Assembly: GCA_037013495.1 (NCBI GenBank)
Contig: CM072806.1
Span: forward strand, 32,428,001 to 32,492,000
DNA from: Hippophae tibetana
Taxonomy: Eukaryota > Streptophyta > Magnoliopsida > Rosales > Elaeagnaceae
Direction of reading: 5' to 3'
DNA length: 64,000 nt
A model generated the notes under the pieces. It was not told the DNA's origin, did no database searches, and saw only the letters and a program-made list of their open reading frames with translations. Positions 1-12,900 of this stretch are shown here, piece by piece. Position numbers and translations under genes: made by a program. Position 1 is the stretch's first letter. Each line of letters begins with the position of its first letter.

Positions 1-194
1 ATCAAAAAATGTGTTTACAATTACTAGAGAACAGACCAGTTTCTGAAGCAGAGCAAAAATGGGTTGTTAAGAAAGCTAGAGTTGAAAATTCCCATCAGTT
101 TCAATCTCTTGAAGATAATAATCATATAGAGCAGATGATTCAGGAGTTGATTCATTACGGTTCATTTGAATTATGCTCAAGCTCTGTTGTGTAA
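1..194 (+). CDS. 3' end of an unrecognised host gene (partial)
   Basis: The reading frame is open from the first bases of the window to a TAA at 192-194, so this is probably the C-terminal part or last exon of a gene that begins outside. The internal Met at position 9 need not be the start. About 63 residues are visible. They are mixed charged and hydrophobic, with a possible amphipathic helix (NNHIEQMIQELIHYGSFELC) near the end and a short serine/valine tail. Composition is more balanced than in the AT-rich DNA that follows and there is no resemblance to the retroelements elsewhere. The style recalls the C-terminus of a plant regulatory protein, but I do not recognise the family. It could also be a chance ORF of 60 codons. 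Confidence 0.45.
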   Translation, partial: QKMCLQLLENRPVSEAEQKWVVKKARVENSHQFQSLEDNNHIEQMIQELIHYGSFELCSSSVV

Positions 195-3100
195 CTCAGG
201 TCTCATAAGGAGGCTGAGACGGCCATATGATCATATATATCAACTTCCTTATCTTTATTTAGCCCATTATATGAATTCTCCCATTAATATATGGATGAAT
301 GCTACCTATTCATTTAGCTAGCTAGTTAGTTAGTTTAACACAATTTCATAAAGATATTGTCCAAGTCCTATATTCAATAGATAATTTCGTTTGAAAAATA
401 TATATTTATTTAAAAGTAAAAAAGTGGATACATAACAAATACTAAAGAAAATACTAAAAATCACAACTGATATAAGATCTTAATGTATTTATTTACTATA
501 TATAGTATAATTAATTAGGCTGCTGTTTCTAGTAAAACCACACCAATTCAGTTTTATTACCCTTGATTAGAGTTTTTTTTTTTCATTTATAAATTGACAC
601 GTGGACTGAGATTTTCATCTTAACTGTGATATTATCATAGCTCTTAACTTAATGTTTGCTTTAAATTGCTATAAAATTTATTTATCCCCACGTTTCTAAA
701 TATTTTACACTTTGGTTCTCGTATTACTATATTTATGATTAGATTTCTTTATTTTCTAATTTTCATGATATGATTAGGTTACTTATTTTTTTTAAAATTT
801 AATACCTTTATTTTTAAATTTTAATCTTTTTTTTTAATTTGAACTAATTATAAGAAAATCAAAAAACAAAAGAGACTAATCTATAAAAATAAAAGTAAGG
901 GTAATAAAGTAAACAAATTAAAATAAAAAAAATATTAAAACACTAAATTATAGAATGTAAGGAGTGGACATAGTTTTAGAAATTTTTTGTAATTGATCTA
1001 AACTAAACCGAACTTGTACATTTCTTTTATAGGTTGGTTTAGACAATCAATCTAATCAAGTCGGTTAGAAGTTTTTATTTTATAAAATCAATAAAAATCA
1101 AACCGACCTACATCTATTATAATTTTTTTTTAAAAAAATCTATGAAATCTACAATTCATTTTCTTCCTCCGAGTTCTTGAAGAGAACCCTCCAATTACAG
1201 TTCCTAATTGTACATTTATGATAATTACCAAGAACCAAACTTGAATACTAAAAAGCCATACCAAGAAGAGCATTTGATTGCCCAAAAATGTATTCACCAT
1301 TACACATGACGAATCCATAAATATTTAGCCCATAAACATTTGAACCACCAGCTATAATACTCATATGGTCATATTTTCAAACCTATTTTTAATCTAAATC
1401 GGTAAAGAATTGCTTCCCTAACACTAAATCTTGCTTTTACCCTTCAAAATATCATAAGAAAAACCAAACTCAGATGAGATTGATGCAAAATAATCAGTGC
1501 TAGATTGAATTTTAAAACTTTGACGGCCTTTCCAGCATTTTAGAGCTCTTCTTCCCATTAATTTTGTGTAAACTTGATCATCTCCTACCGTTGCGTTGAT
1601 TGGTTAGGTACGACGCCACACGAGGTGTCATTAGAGGGTTATTTTTTCAAGAATTAGTGAAAAAGATGATAAAAAGTAAAATTTATAATTTTTATTTTAT
1701 TTTTAAGTGCACAATGGATAGAAAAATTGGTAGCAATAATTTATGTTACCTTGATTGACCCAATTGAATATAAATAGTAAAACTTAAATTGAATTAAATT
1801 CGAATCAATTCAAATAATCCAAAAAAATCGAGTTGAGCTGCGTTGTGTTCGAGCCAACCCATTAGCCATAAATAATTTTTTTTCTAAAATAAGCTATAAC
1901 ACGTTAGATTAAAAACTTAAAATTAGATAAACATATTTCTTGTCAATTCCTAATTGATTCAATTTGACTCCTCCAACTCTCTCATTCTTCACCAACTAAC
2001 AATAACTAATTCTCTAACGATTAGTAAGAATCACTTCTTAAGCAACATTCCTACATCTAGCACTATTTTTTTCTTCTTCAATAACAATCCTACGTTCATT
2101 GAAGCAGATAAAAATAATTTTTATACCATCTTAGAAAGATGATTTTTTTCTTGTATGATTAGTGTATGATCTATTTAAATACACTAAGAGAACTTTATAT
2201 ATTTGCTCAATTTTAAAGGATATTTTTTTGGATAATCTTACTCATATATTGTTTTGTTTAATAATTAGAGGAAATTCTATTCTGATTTAGAGTTTTTATG
2301 AATATACAATTGCCTACCACTTTTGCATGATAGGAGTTTGATGACATTTATTTTTGTTATATTAAAACAAGAATGTATCTTGAAATCCTTAGATATGAAT
2401 CAAATAATTTATAATTGGATAGTAAATATATAATGAAAATTAATTTAATGGTATAAATATATAAAAAATATTTAATAATTGGGTGGGAACATACATACAT
2501 GGTCAATATGGGTGTCCGATAGTTACCGGTTTTCTCCTCTTCTTTTGTCACTTTCCCCCTATTTTCTTCAACAGTTACGTTTCATATTTTCTGTGGAGCT
2601 AAGTCAAGACTCAAGAGTTCTGTTTGCTGAACAGAACCAAATTACACTTCTTTTGATGTAGCAGAGTAGAAAATAAAATGGCTTATTTTGAATTTCAACG
2701 ACTCTCTTATGTCGTTGTTAAAAAAAATAAAAATAAAATAAAAAATAAATACTCCCTTATTTCTAATTACTAACATTCGGTACCTTGTATTTTTGTAGTT
2801 ATATGTACAATAATAAACATTATTTATCTTACATAGAAAATAAAAAATTCTTAAAAATAATAAAAATATTAAAATATAAGTAAATAAAAATTAAAAGCTA
2901 TAAACAATAAATATACTTAATCTAAAATAATAATACAAAATGGTTGAAATTTAAAGGGATTTTATAACTTAAGAAAAATTAATGTATTTTTTGGTAAAAC
3001 TTAAATTTAAGATTCACCATATAAGTTAAATATCTTTAGAATTTATTGAGAAGTATCGATGGATTAGAATATTTTGAAGAGATGCGTATAGAGGGTATGA

Positions 3101-3878
3101 GTGTGTGGAAAGATAAATCCTAGAAATGAAGGCCAATATGGTTTATAGATGCACTTTTAAATAAATAGTCCAAAACCTTTTAACAATGTTATGAACTTAA
3201 AAAGCACCGGTAAATGTAAATTACTAATTCTCGATAAACTTAATTAGTTTATATATTAAAAGAATTCTTCACACAATTCTATTTATATAAAATACTAAAG
3301 ACTTTTACGGTGTAACTTTTCACTAACACTCTATAAAATACCACTAATTATATTCATTTTATTTTTTTAAGTTATAAAATCTCTTGAAATTTAATAAATA
3401 TCTTCTAATAATGATAATTCATAATTTTAAATGTTAAATTGTTAACCTTAATTCTTTTAGTCTCTTAACTGTACCTATTTATTAAGTTACAAAATTATTT
3501 TATATTTTAAAAAATAATTAATAACAAATAATTTAATATACCATTTTTTTATGATAAATATCTCATTAAATTAATAATAATTTAAAATTATTATTTTTAA
3601 AAATAATTATAATTAAATAAAAAATAATAAAAAAACCAATGAAAAAAATAGTGAAGATCAAAAAAATTGCTAAATGATAATAGATATTCTTTAATTAATT
3701 TATAGTTAATGCTTCCAACATTAAATATTGAAGTCGGGATAACGTCAAAAATACCCTCAAGCTTTGAGATATCTTCAAAAATACTTCTAAGGTTTCAAAA
3801 ATACTTCTAAGGTTTCAAAAAATTCAAAAATACCTCCCAAAGATAACAAAAGTGTATAATAATATTTCATAAATAAAA
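195..3878. other. AT-rich intergenic region, no gene seen
   Basis: Long A/T runs with no convincing coding frame; the few 60-codon ORFs here have no recognisable motif and low-complexity composition. Around 1030-1112 there is an imperfect inverted repeat (aggttggttt against aaaccgacct), which could be a decayed MITE-like element, but no target duplication is visible. At 594-605 there is a G-box-like TTGACACGTGGA. The segment probably contains the 3' flank of the gene at 1-194. Confidence 0.6.
3776..3815 (+). repeat. 20-bp tandem duplication
   Basis: Two perfect adjacent copies of a 20-bp unit (caaaaatacttctaaggttt), with a more diverged related stretch just upstream (about 3754-3775) and a partial one after. 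It lies roughly 60 bp before the left end of the pararetrovirus copy, so it may mark the old integration flank. Confidence 0.85.
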
Positions 3879-3949
3879 ATGGAAGAAATAATAGAGAGCT
3901 AAAAAATAATAAAAAATCAAGGAATAATATAATTAGAAATAAAAGACAT

Positions 3950-4720
3950 CTCAGGGTACTTTTAACAGGAAAAGTGATAAGTAAAAAGAAATTTGAAGAA
4001 ATTCAAAAAACAAAATTAAATCTTAAAGAAATTGATGGATTTAAAGACCTATTATTTACATCTTTAAGAAAATTATTCCCAAGGAAAGACATAATTTATT
4101 ATAAAATAAGTAATAAATAAAATAAACATTAATATTATAGATGTAAAAGGAAGATATGATATACCAATAATTAACAAGAAAACTATATTGAATAAACTAT
4201 CCAAAATTCCCCAAAAAGAAAAGGAAAAAATTGGATATATTCATTTAGGAGGAATTTAAATATTAATACAGGCTCATTTATAGGAATGAATAGATACACC
4301 TATAAAAATAACATTACTAGATGATAGAATAATAAATAAGAAAGATGCACTACAAGGAATGATCTATGGTAATTTAGGATACCTAAAATTAAAATTTATA
4401 GCATACTCCAAGTTTGCTATTAATATCCATGATAAAAACATAAATCAAGTATTAAGTTTAGCTTATGAATTTGAAAAAAAAAAGATTTAGTGAAAGAAGG
4501 AAATCATCTATTTTCAATAAGCTATCTAATAGGATATTCATTAACAAAAAATCATAATAGTTTAATATATATACAAAATGAATTTATAGAAATAGATAAA
4601 ACCTTCCAAGAACTTAGACAAATAATAAAACTAGAAATCCTAACAGATTTTGAAATACCATAAGAATGACATTTAGATATCAAAGAAAAGCCTCTGGTAC
4701 TAGGAAGAAAAAGTGATGTG
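3950..4720 (+). mobile_element. Pararetrovirus part: movement protein region (fossil)
   Basis: Residue strings typical of the 30K-type caulimovirid movement protein are readable, such as a GYIHLGG-like strand followed by DTPIKITLLDDRIINKKDA, then a GMIYGNL motif. In living viruses this protein opens plasmodesmata for cell-to-cell movement. It lies first in the preserved order, as in caulimoviruses. The downstream stretch to about 5226 is lysine/glutamate-rich and helical, which would suit a virion-associated coiled-coil protein, but that part is tentative. Not functional. Confidence 0.75.
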
Positions 4721-5231
4721 GTTAAAAACAATAATATACCAATATCCACTTTTATAGACCATCAAGGAGAAAATTCTAACTAAGAAGAAGTTAAAAAACT
4801 AAAAGATGGAGTTCAAGTAATGAAAGCATTAGTTCATGATGTCATATTAGGAAGACAATAATGTTTAAAGAAAAGTTAAAAAATATACAGTTAGAAATAG
4901 ATGGAAGCCTAGTAGGCGTAGTAAAAAATCAAGCAACATCAATGAAAGCTTTGAAACTTTTAACAGAGGAAATAGATTTAGTCTAAGAATTAAACACAAA
5001 ATACATACAAGGTATAATCGAAATACAAAAACAATTATTTAAAGAAATAAAAGAATGTGGTTATAATAAACTACAACAAGATATATACATGGAATTTAGA
5101 ACTAAGAAAAGATGTATATAACATATATAGAAAAACATGATATTGTAGTTTAATGAAATATAGAAAAGAATTAGAAGAACAATTCATGAACCCCAAAAAT
5201 AGAGATATAGAAAATTAGTTAGTTTGTTAAC

Positions 5232-7147
5232 TGATGAGCGAAAATCGACATCGTCGATTCTTGCCAATACTTTGGTTTTAATATTTATAAAACTCTCGCA
5301 AGTACACGAATCATTTCATAGAAAATGATAAGTATACTCCTAAGGTCGATCTAAGGAAGAAATATATGTGGTTTTTAATTTATTATTCAAACTTTTAAAA
5401 ATGAAATTAAATCCTAAACATCCTGTCACGATATTTTGGGGTTTTGTGTTTTTAATCTACTGACATAAAAATAAACATAGATTCAACAAACATTCATGCA
5501 AATTTTATCATTTATAATAGCAGAGTATTTATGGATATAATAACTAAGTTAATTATGCTTGCTCATATTATTTAGGTTATTAAAGATATGAATTGATATT
5601 TATTGATTCTCCCTTTTTTGTATGAATACCACCTTTGGTGGGGTTAGATATTCTTTGTTAACTAAAAAAATCAATTAACACCTACGGGTGGGGTTGATAA
5701 CTAATATGCTTAATTAAATTAATTCCTTTTTCTAAGAGATTGAAAATGAACCATTTAAATGTCACCTTTGGTGGGGTTAGACAGTTTAAACTCTATTCAA
5801 GGTGTCCAAATTAAACCTAAGAATTTAGTTATCCGAGTACTAACTTTCAAGTTTTAAAACCACTACTGAAAACATGTCGTCAATACATTTTCAAATAATA
5901 ATTCTTATAAAAACTTTTGAAATAGAGCTTCACTCTAACTACAGGACGATTGTACCATCAAATAAAAGAGCACTACTCTAAATGAGACAGGATAACTAAA
6001 CCTTAAAATCTAATTTTCAGGTTTAAGTTTGTAATGAAAAATAATATATTTCTCTCTAACATTCTTAATATAAAATCTTGAATAAAAACAAAATCAATTC
6101 ATTTTAGAGATTTTCACCTATTTAATATTTCGCAAGCATAACAATGTTATTATTACATCATGTTTACTAAACAGCCAACACAGTTAAATTTAATCACAGA
6201 CAAATTAAATATAACATGTAAGAATAAAGCATAAAAAATAACTGTAAAGAAAATAAAATCCTTACGGAACTTCGACGCTATTCCCGTTGCTGGAAAACCT
6301 CCAAGCGGAATTTGCACTCCCATTTATTGAATCAAAAAGCTAAAAAATTACATAAACATAACTAGTTCTTCCCAAAAAGGGAAGAACTCTAAAACTAAGA
6401 GAAATTAACTAAAAACTAAGAAAAACTAAAAATCTAAGAAAAGAGAGAAAGAAAGAAGAGAGAAGTGTGTTTTGAAGGTGTTGGAGGTGTTGTTTTGAAG
6501 TAAAGGGAAGGGGGGTATTTATAGGTGAGGATGGAGAGAAAAAATGAGTAAAAAAATGTAAAAAACGCGTAATGGAATTGCTGAGGTCATTGATGACGTC
6601 AACATGACGTCATGAGGGCGGCTGCACGTGAAAAATGGGGCGAAACAGGCGTCGGCGCGCGCGGATGAACAGTACTAGCGCGCTCAGCTTGGGGCGGATG
6701 AACAGTAGCAGCGCGCGCAGCTTGGGGCGGATGAACAGTAGCAGCACGCGCAGCTTTGCGCTGATGAATAGTAGCAGCGCGCGTAGCTTGGGGTGGATGA
6801 ATAGTACCAGCGCGCGTAGCTTGGGGCGGATGAACAGTACCAATGCGATATTTTCTCCTTTTTGATATTTTTGACCTTTTTGACCCATTTTGTCCAATTT
6901 TTCCATATTTGTTGACCTTTCCCCATTTATTTATTAATATATTTGTGATGTATTGCTTCCAGTATTCCTCTTTGAGTCTTTAAGTTGCATTTTTAAGCCA
7001 AAATACCTGAAAAACAATAAAAATACCGGTGATTCTTAAAAAGACAAATTTATATAAATATATGATAAAACATATAAATATATATATTTTTAATCAATTA
7101 ATGTGCATAAAATCATGTTTATTTTAGTGCTTTTTGAACACTCATCA
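5232..7147 (-). mobile_element. Solo LTR A1 (family A, Athila-like Ty3/gypsy) inserted in the pararetrovirus
   Basis: A 1916-bp unit with ends TGATGAGCG...CACTCATCA is flanked by the perfect 5-bp duplication ttaac at 5227-5231 and 7148-7152. No internal retroelement sequence is present, so it is a solo LTR left by LTR-LTR recombination. It is oriented on the minus strand: the TATA box, the polyadenylation signal and the LTR-end motif resembling other plant gypsy U5 ends all read on that strand. The U3 is GC-rich against an AT-rich background. It is one of at least ten family A copies in the window and belongs to a younger subgroup with A2 and A6. Structurally whole as an LTR. Confidence 0.92.
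6663..6843 (-). repeat. 33-bp tandem repeat in LTR A1 U3
   Basis: About five and a half copies of a 33-bp unit of the form gatgaacagtannagcgcgc followed by cagcttggggcg. The period is a multiple of three, so long artificial ORFs with an 11-residue repeat appear on both strands; these are not genes. A2 and A6 carry fewer, more diverged units at the same U3 position. Such arrays often act as LTR enhancers. Confidence 0.9.
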
Positions 7148-7479
7148 TTAACACTAATTAATGAAGAATTAGAATAAAATTACAATGAAAAACTTTGTAC
7201 AAACAAATAGGAAGATGATATGATAGTAATCAATAAGATTGATATTGAACCAGAAATTATGACTGCAAAATGTCATATGAAACCAATTTCATTACCAGTT
7301 TCTTACCAAGAAGGAACATCTGACCCATATAGGGAAGAGAGAAATAGGAAAAGTTCAGGGGAGCCTGACATCACAGATATAAGAAGACAACCACCAAAAA
7401 TGGAGGAAGGATTGCATTGGGGAAGTAGAGGTATTATCTGACCATAATTTAAACTTCATAATAATTACAAGTTTGATCT

Positions 7480-8570
7480 TTTAGATTTAGATTGTATAAT
7501 AGATAAGGAAAAAGCTTTAAATGAATGGGCTAGTGGTATGAGTGTACTCATACAAACCTCCCAAACTACACAAAAACAAACTTTCAAATCTGTAGGGTAT
7601 TAGTAGCTCATAAAATGACATGAAATGTTAAAGTTTGGTTTTCAAATCTAACAGACCAATAACAGTTATTAATGCAAGGGAATGCTCCCACAGGAAGAGA
7701 ACATTTAGATATAATAATAAATGAAATATACAAGGAATTTATTGGAGATGATAAATGAAGAACTATCACAGAATCTAGTGAAAATGAAATCAATGAAGCC
7801 AAATGGCATCTAACAAATATAGAAATATGTTATATAGATTTTTTTATTTGTCAATATGAAATGTATTACCATAAATTACTACCTTCTATGCAAACAACTT
7901 ATAAGGAATTTTTTTCCAAAAATTACTTGGAACATTACATAAGACCTTAATAGAAAGTTAGAATTAGAGAAATAGGAAAACTATACAAAACACCCTAGGA
8001 AAAAGAATAAAAAGCCTTAAAAGTTGGATAATTATTAAATGTCAAGAAAGAAAGGAAAATAAACAAATAAGAGGAAATGATAAAATCAGTTGTGATACAA
8101 GGGATTTTAGAATACTAGAAAAATATGGATGTAACATAAAACCTTACAAACAAAAATACAAAAAAGATAAGAGATTTAAAATATATAAATTTAGAAAACA
8201 AGATTTTAAAAAATATAAAAGAAGATTTAATAGGGAAACCTATAAGAAAATATATTTTAGAAGAAAAATGTATAAACCTCTTGAAAAGAGGAATTATTGC
8301 CCTTTAAGGAAGAAAAAATACAGATGTTGGATCTGTAATGAAGGACATTATGCCAATGAATGTCTAAGCATGTTTCAATATAAGAAAGAATTTAAAAATG
8401 AATTTCCATAGAAAGAAAAATCTTAGAAGAAGTTTTTAAGATAGAATTAGAACCAATCGAGGAATCAAATATAAATGATACTTACAATATTTATGTATTT
8501 GAGGAAATTGATGAGGAAATAACTGACTCAGAATATGAATACTCTTCAACAAAAGATGAATGATTTGTAT
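7480..8570 (+). mobile_element. Pararetrovirus part: coat protein region with CCHC knuckle (fossil)
   Basis: Coat-protein signatures are a NEWASGM stretch near 7520, an aromatic-rich core near 7830-7890, a strongly basic stretch near 8150-8320, and a zinc knuckle CWICNEGHYANEC at about 8328-8366. An acidic tail follows. Basic stretch, then CCHC, then acidic C-terminus is the usual caulimovirid capsid arrangement. The 5' side of the gene is separated from this part by the solo LTR A1. Confidence 0.75.
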
Positions 8571-10123
8571 AATATTACAAATCCAAATAGTAACTATATC
8601 AAAGTAGTACTAAAATTTATAGGTTATGCCAGCTATTATCTACATGCATAATACATAAGATAATATATGTGTAGCAAGTAAATATATGTTTTTAGAAGAA
8701 CATTGAAAATAGGCACCAAACGATTTAATTGTAAGAATTGCCAATAATACTAACATAAATCTTAATAAGGTTTTAAAAGATATAGATATAATGATAGGAG
8801 GATAAATTTTACATATTCCTACCATATATCAATAGGAAACATGAGTTTATATATTAATAGGAAATAATTTTCTAAACCTATATCAACATTTTACACAATA
8901 TTTAGATAAAATAACTCTAACAATATTAGATGGTGATATCATTTATGTATGAAAAATAAGAAAATCTTTAAGGGTATTAAACCCAACTTTTATGCAATAA
9001 CATAAAAAGTGAAAACATGGTGAGATAGAGCAACAAAAACCCTATCTAGAAAATATTTCATTAAAAATAGAAGAGAAAAAACAATATTTTCTTAATGAAA
9101 TACAGGAAGATAAAGTCCTAGCAGGTATCAAAAAACTATTAAAAATAATAAGCTTAGAAAATCCTTTGGATCGAAAAATCAATAAGTCTAAAACAATTGC
9201 AAACATATAATTAAGAGATCCTTACAAGGTTATTAGAGTAAAATCAATGATTTACACTTCACAAGATAGGATTGAATTTGAAAGATAAATTCAAGAAATT
9301 TTGGAACTAAAATTCATAATACTAAGTAATTTACTTCACTAAAGTCCAACATTTTTAGTTGAAAAAGAAGTTGAAAAAAGAAGAGGAAAAAAGAGAATGG
9401 TAATAAATTTCAAATCATTGAATAAAAAAACCATTGATGATGGATATTTTATTAAGAATTATTATCATTAATAAAAAGAAAGACATACTTCTCAAGTTTT
9501 GATTGCAAAAGTGGATTTTGAAAAATAAGACTAGATGAAGAATCTCAAAAATTAATAGCATTTAGTTGCTCTCCAAGACAGTTCTAATGGACTGTTGTAC
9601 CATTTGGATTAAAACAAGCTCTTGGTATCTTCCAAAGGTATATGGATAACATGTTTAAAAAATTATAAAATATTTATTGTGTCTATATAGATGATATTTT
9701 AGTTTTCAATAATATATTAAATAAATACTATTTGGATATTATTAATATTCTATAAGAATGCAAGAAAGAAAGTAGTACTTGTTCAACAAAAAAAATTAAT
9801 TATTTAGGATTAGAAATCGAAGATGGAAAACATAATCTTCAACCCTATCTACTAAAAAACATTTAAAGTTTTCCTAGTGAATTAAAAGCAAAAACTAATT
9901 ACAAAGATAGTTAGGATGTTTGACATATGGAGAAGCATTTATCAGAAATTTTGTAGAAATGTGAAAACCTTTACAAACAAAATTGAAAAGAGACTATATC
10001 TGGAAATGGACAGAATAAGATACTCTATATATGGATAAAGTAAAAGTAAAGGTAAAAATTTACCAACTTTATACCATATAGGACCAGATGATAAAATAAT
10101 AATTGAAATAAATGATTTATAAG
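8571..10123 (+). mobile_element. Pararetrovirus part: protease and reverse transcriptase region (fossil)
   Basis: RT hallmarks are visible: a conserved VPFGL-like turn near 9600 and the catalytic YIDDILVF near 9690, followed by a connection region up to the copia insertion at 10124. Upstream (about 8600-9100) is where the aspartic protease should sit, but its motif is not cleanly seen. RNase H continues beyond the copia element at about 15070-15420, with the YTLGSFQGSELNYHNNKKEY pattern typical of caulimovirid RNase H. Many breaks. Confidence 0.8.
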
Positions 10124-10296
10124 TGTTAGAGATGTTAGTTGTGTATTAGGTGTCTATCACTAGTTGAATATATTAGTTGTGTATTATGGTGTCTTAGTTG
10201 TGTATGAGGTGTATGTCACCTAAGAGTGTCCCTAACTTTGTATATAAATATGTAGTGTCTTTGAATGAAAATTATATGAGTGAATTCTGAGTTTCA
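10124..10296 (+). repeat. Copia 5' LTR
   Basis: 173 bp, TGTTAGAGATG...GAGTTTCA, with a TATATAAATA box near 10238. It is followed two bases later by the primer site TGGTATAAGAGC at about 10299, which matches initiator tRNA-Met with one difference. Confidence 0.92.
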
Positions 10297-10770
10297 TATG
10301 GTATAAGAGCATTTGGGTTACAAAATTTGAAATTTTTTTCCCGTTCAAATTAGGGTCTATTTTTGGATAAACACAAATTAGGATTTAGTGTATTTTTGGG
10401 TTCCAACTCGGAACACCCTTTTAGAGTGCACATTTTTTCTCACCGCCGGTATAGGTAGGAAGCCCAGCCACTGACCGGCCAAACCCCGAAGTTTGGTTAC
10501 CAGACGAGCCGCGAGTGAGCCACACACACCACTGCGACTTTCTGTCAACTTTCCACGCGTCGGCGTGTGAGAGCACGTCCCTGCAGTAGTCTTCTCCAAT
10601 CGACCTCGTGTTGCTCTCCAGCGTTCTCCTGTGTCATCTGTGGTGGTTTGGCACTCATCGCTTGTGATTTTTTAGGTTTGGGTTCTTCCAATTTTGTGTT
10701 CTTGTTCGCTTCGTGTTTGGTCACTACTGTTGTTGGATTTTGTTTGTTCGTTTTTTCACTGCCTTGTCGT

Positions 10771-11600
10771 TATGGCTGAAAAGAAATCTAATGTTGTGAC
10801 GGATATAGTGTCTGTGACGTCTAAAATCATGGACCATAAGCTCAATGGCTCAAATTATTTGGCTTGGAGCAAGACCATTCGAATTTATTTGTGAAGTATT
10901 AACAAAGATACTCATTTAACTAATGATCCTCCTAAATATGATTCAAAGCAGACATGGCTTAGAGAAGATGCCCGCTTATTTCTACAGATTCAGAATTCTA
11001 TTGAGAGCAATGTAATTAACTTGATCAATCATTTTGAATTCGTTAAGGAATTGATGGATTATTTGGATTTCTTATATTCTCGTAAAGGAAATATTTCTTG
11101 CTTGTATGAGGTATGCAAAGCATTTTACCGTGAAGACAAACAAGATCAATCACTCACGAATTTTTTTATGGAATTTAAAAGGACTTATGAGGAGCTCAAT
11201 AGTTTGATGCTTTTTTAGCCCTAATGTAAAGGTTCAAAAAAGCCAATGGGAACAAATCGCAGTCATGAGTTTTCTTGCCGATCTTCCCTCTACTTTTGAG
11301 ACTACTAAGTCCCAAGTTCTTTCTAGTTCTGAGATCTCCTCTTTACAAGAAGTGTTTAGTCGAGTACATCGTATAGAAAGCACTCTACCTCCACCTGCTC
11401 AATTAAATGATGCTTTGGTCAGCTGAAGTAATAATTATGAGCATGGACGGTCAACTTATATGAACAGAAACAAAGGAGGTGGCTCACACGGGTTTGAAAC
11501 TCGACCATAGGACCTAGGAGGTATTGTATGCCACTATTGTCACAAACCAGGACATACGAAACATGACTGTAGAAAGCTTCAGTACAAGCATCAGAAAGGT
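10771..11600 (+). mobile_element. Copia part: gag with zinc knuckle (fossil)
   Basis: Starts with a MAEKK... N-terminus and a KLNGSNYLAWSKTIRIYL motif typical of the plant copia gag (UBN2-like) domain. A FVKELMDYLDFLYS stretch and an SSLQEVFSRVHRIES helix follow, then a CCHC knuckle CHYCHKPGHTKHDC at about 11528-11569. In living elements gag forms the virus-like particle and binds RNA. Confidence 0.88.
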
Positions 11601-11750
11601 CACTCAGCTCATATTGCATCCACTTCTGATACTTCTAAAAAATTAGTTCTTATCTCTGGAGATGAATTTACCAAGTTCTCACAGTATCAAGAATCACTAA
11701 GGTATTCATCACCTTCTGTCATTGCTATTGCTGATTCAGGTAAATCAAAT

Positions 11751-12900
11751 GTGTGTCTTCTTTCCTCATCTTCCAAATGGGTTATTTATTCTGGTGCCAC
11801 AGATCATATGACAGGTAATTCTAGTCTCTTTTCTACTCTTCGGTCACACACTTCCACCTCTACTGTTACCTTAGCCGATGGGTCACCATCTCGTGTTCTT
11901 GGGTCTGGCATAATTAATCCCACTCCTTTGCTTCCTTTGTTGTCTGTCTTACATTTACCTAGCTTATCCTTTAACTGTTGCATCTCATTTTTTCCCGATC
12001 GTTGCTTATTTCAGGATCTTATGACGAAGAAGACTATTGGTAAAAGATATGAGTCTGAAGGCCTCTATATTCTTGACACACCAATACCAAAATATGTTAC
12101 TTGCTCTAATGTAACCTCTCCCTTCCAGTTACATTGTAGACTGGGTCATCCATCTCTTCCTTTACTTCAGAAACTTTTTCCTCAGTTTAGTAAGGTGTCT
12201 TCATTAGATTGTGAGTCTTGTCAATTTGAAAAACATCATCGTCTTAGTTCAAATCCTAGAGTTAATAAACATGCTAGTGTTCCTTTTGAATTAGTTCATT
12301 ATGATGTTTGGGGTCCTTGTCCTATTTTTTCTAAACCTAGATTTAAGTATTTTTTTTACTTTTATGGATGATTATTCTCATGTAACTTGGTTATATTTAA
12401 TGAAGAATCGTTCTGAATTGTTTTCTATTTTTTGCTCATTTTGTGTTGAGATTAAAACTCAATTTAATGTTTCAATTCGTACTTTGCAAAGTGATAATGC
12501 CAAAGAATATACATCAGCTTTGTTTCAATCCTATATGGTTCAAAATGGCATGCTTCATGAAACTTCGTGTGTTGATACTCCATCTCAAAATGGAGTGGCC
12601 GAACGTAAGAACATACATCTTCTCGAAACTGCACGTGCCTTATTATTTGAAATGAATGTTTCTAATCCTTTTTGGCCGATGCAGTTTCAACAGCATGTTT
12701 TCTTATTAATCATATGCCCTCATCTGTTCTTCATGGTGAGATTCCTTACAATATTTTGTTTCCTAATAAGTCACTATTTCTGGTTGACCCTAGGATATTT
12801 GGTAGCACTTGTTTTGTTTGAGATGTTCGTCCGCATGTTACTAAATTAGATCCCAAGTCTTTGAAGTGTATCTTCCTTGGTTATTCTCATCTCTAGAATG
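11751..12900 (+). mobile_element. Copia part: protease and integrase (fossil)
   Basis: The protease region (about 11765-12000) shows the SGATDHMTGNSSLF block and a VTLADGS strand. The integrase follows with the zinc-binding HCRLGHPS (about 12131) and C-x2-C, a DVWGPCP strand, the LQSDNAKEY block near 12485 and QNGVAERKN near 12590, all characteristic of copia integrase upstream of RT. Confidence 0.9.

Noticed and set aside
1031-1112. MITE with inverted termini
   Set aside because: Inverted repeat is short and imperfect and no target duplication was found; kept only as a remark.
1130-2661. Several 60-codon ORFs in the left intergenic region
   Set aside because: Low-complexity AT-rich frames with no motif, homology or regulatory context.
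6610-6926. Overlapping ORFs on both strands with an 11-residue repeat
   Set aside because: They are products of the 33-bp tandem repeat in the U3 of solo LTR A1; no start context or homology supports a gene.
10378-10779. ORFs between the copia 5' LTR and gag
   Set aside because: They lie in the GC-richer untranslated leader of the copia element, and their frames do not match gag.
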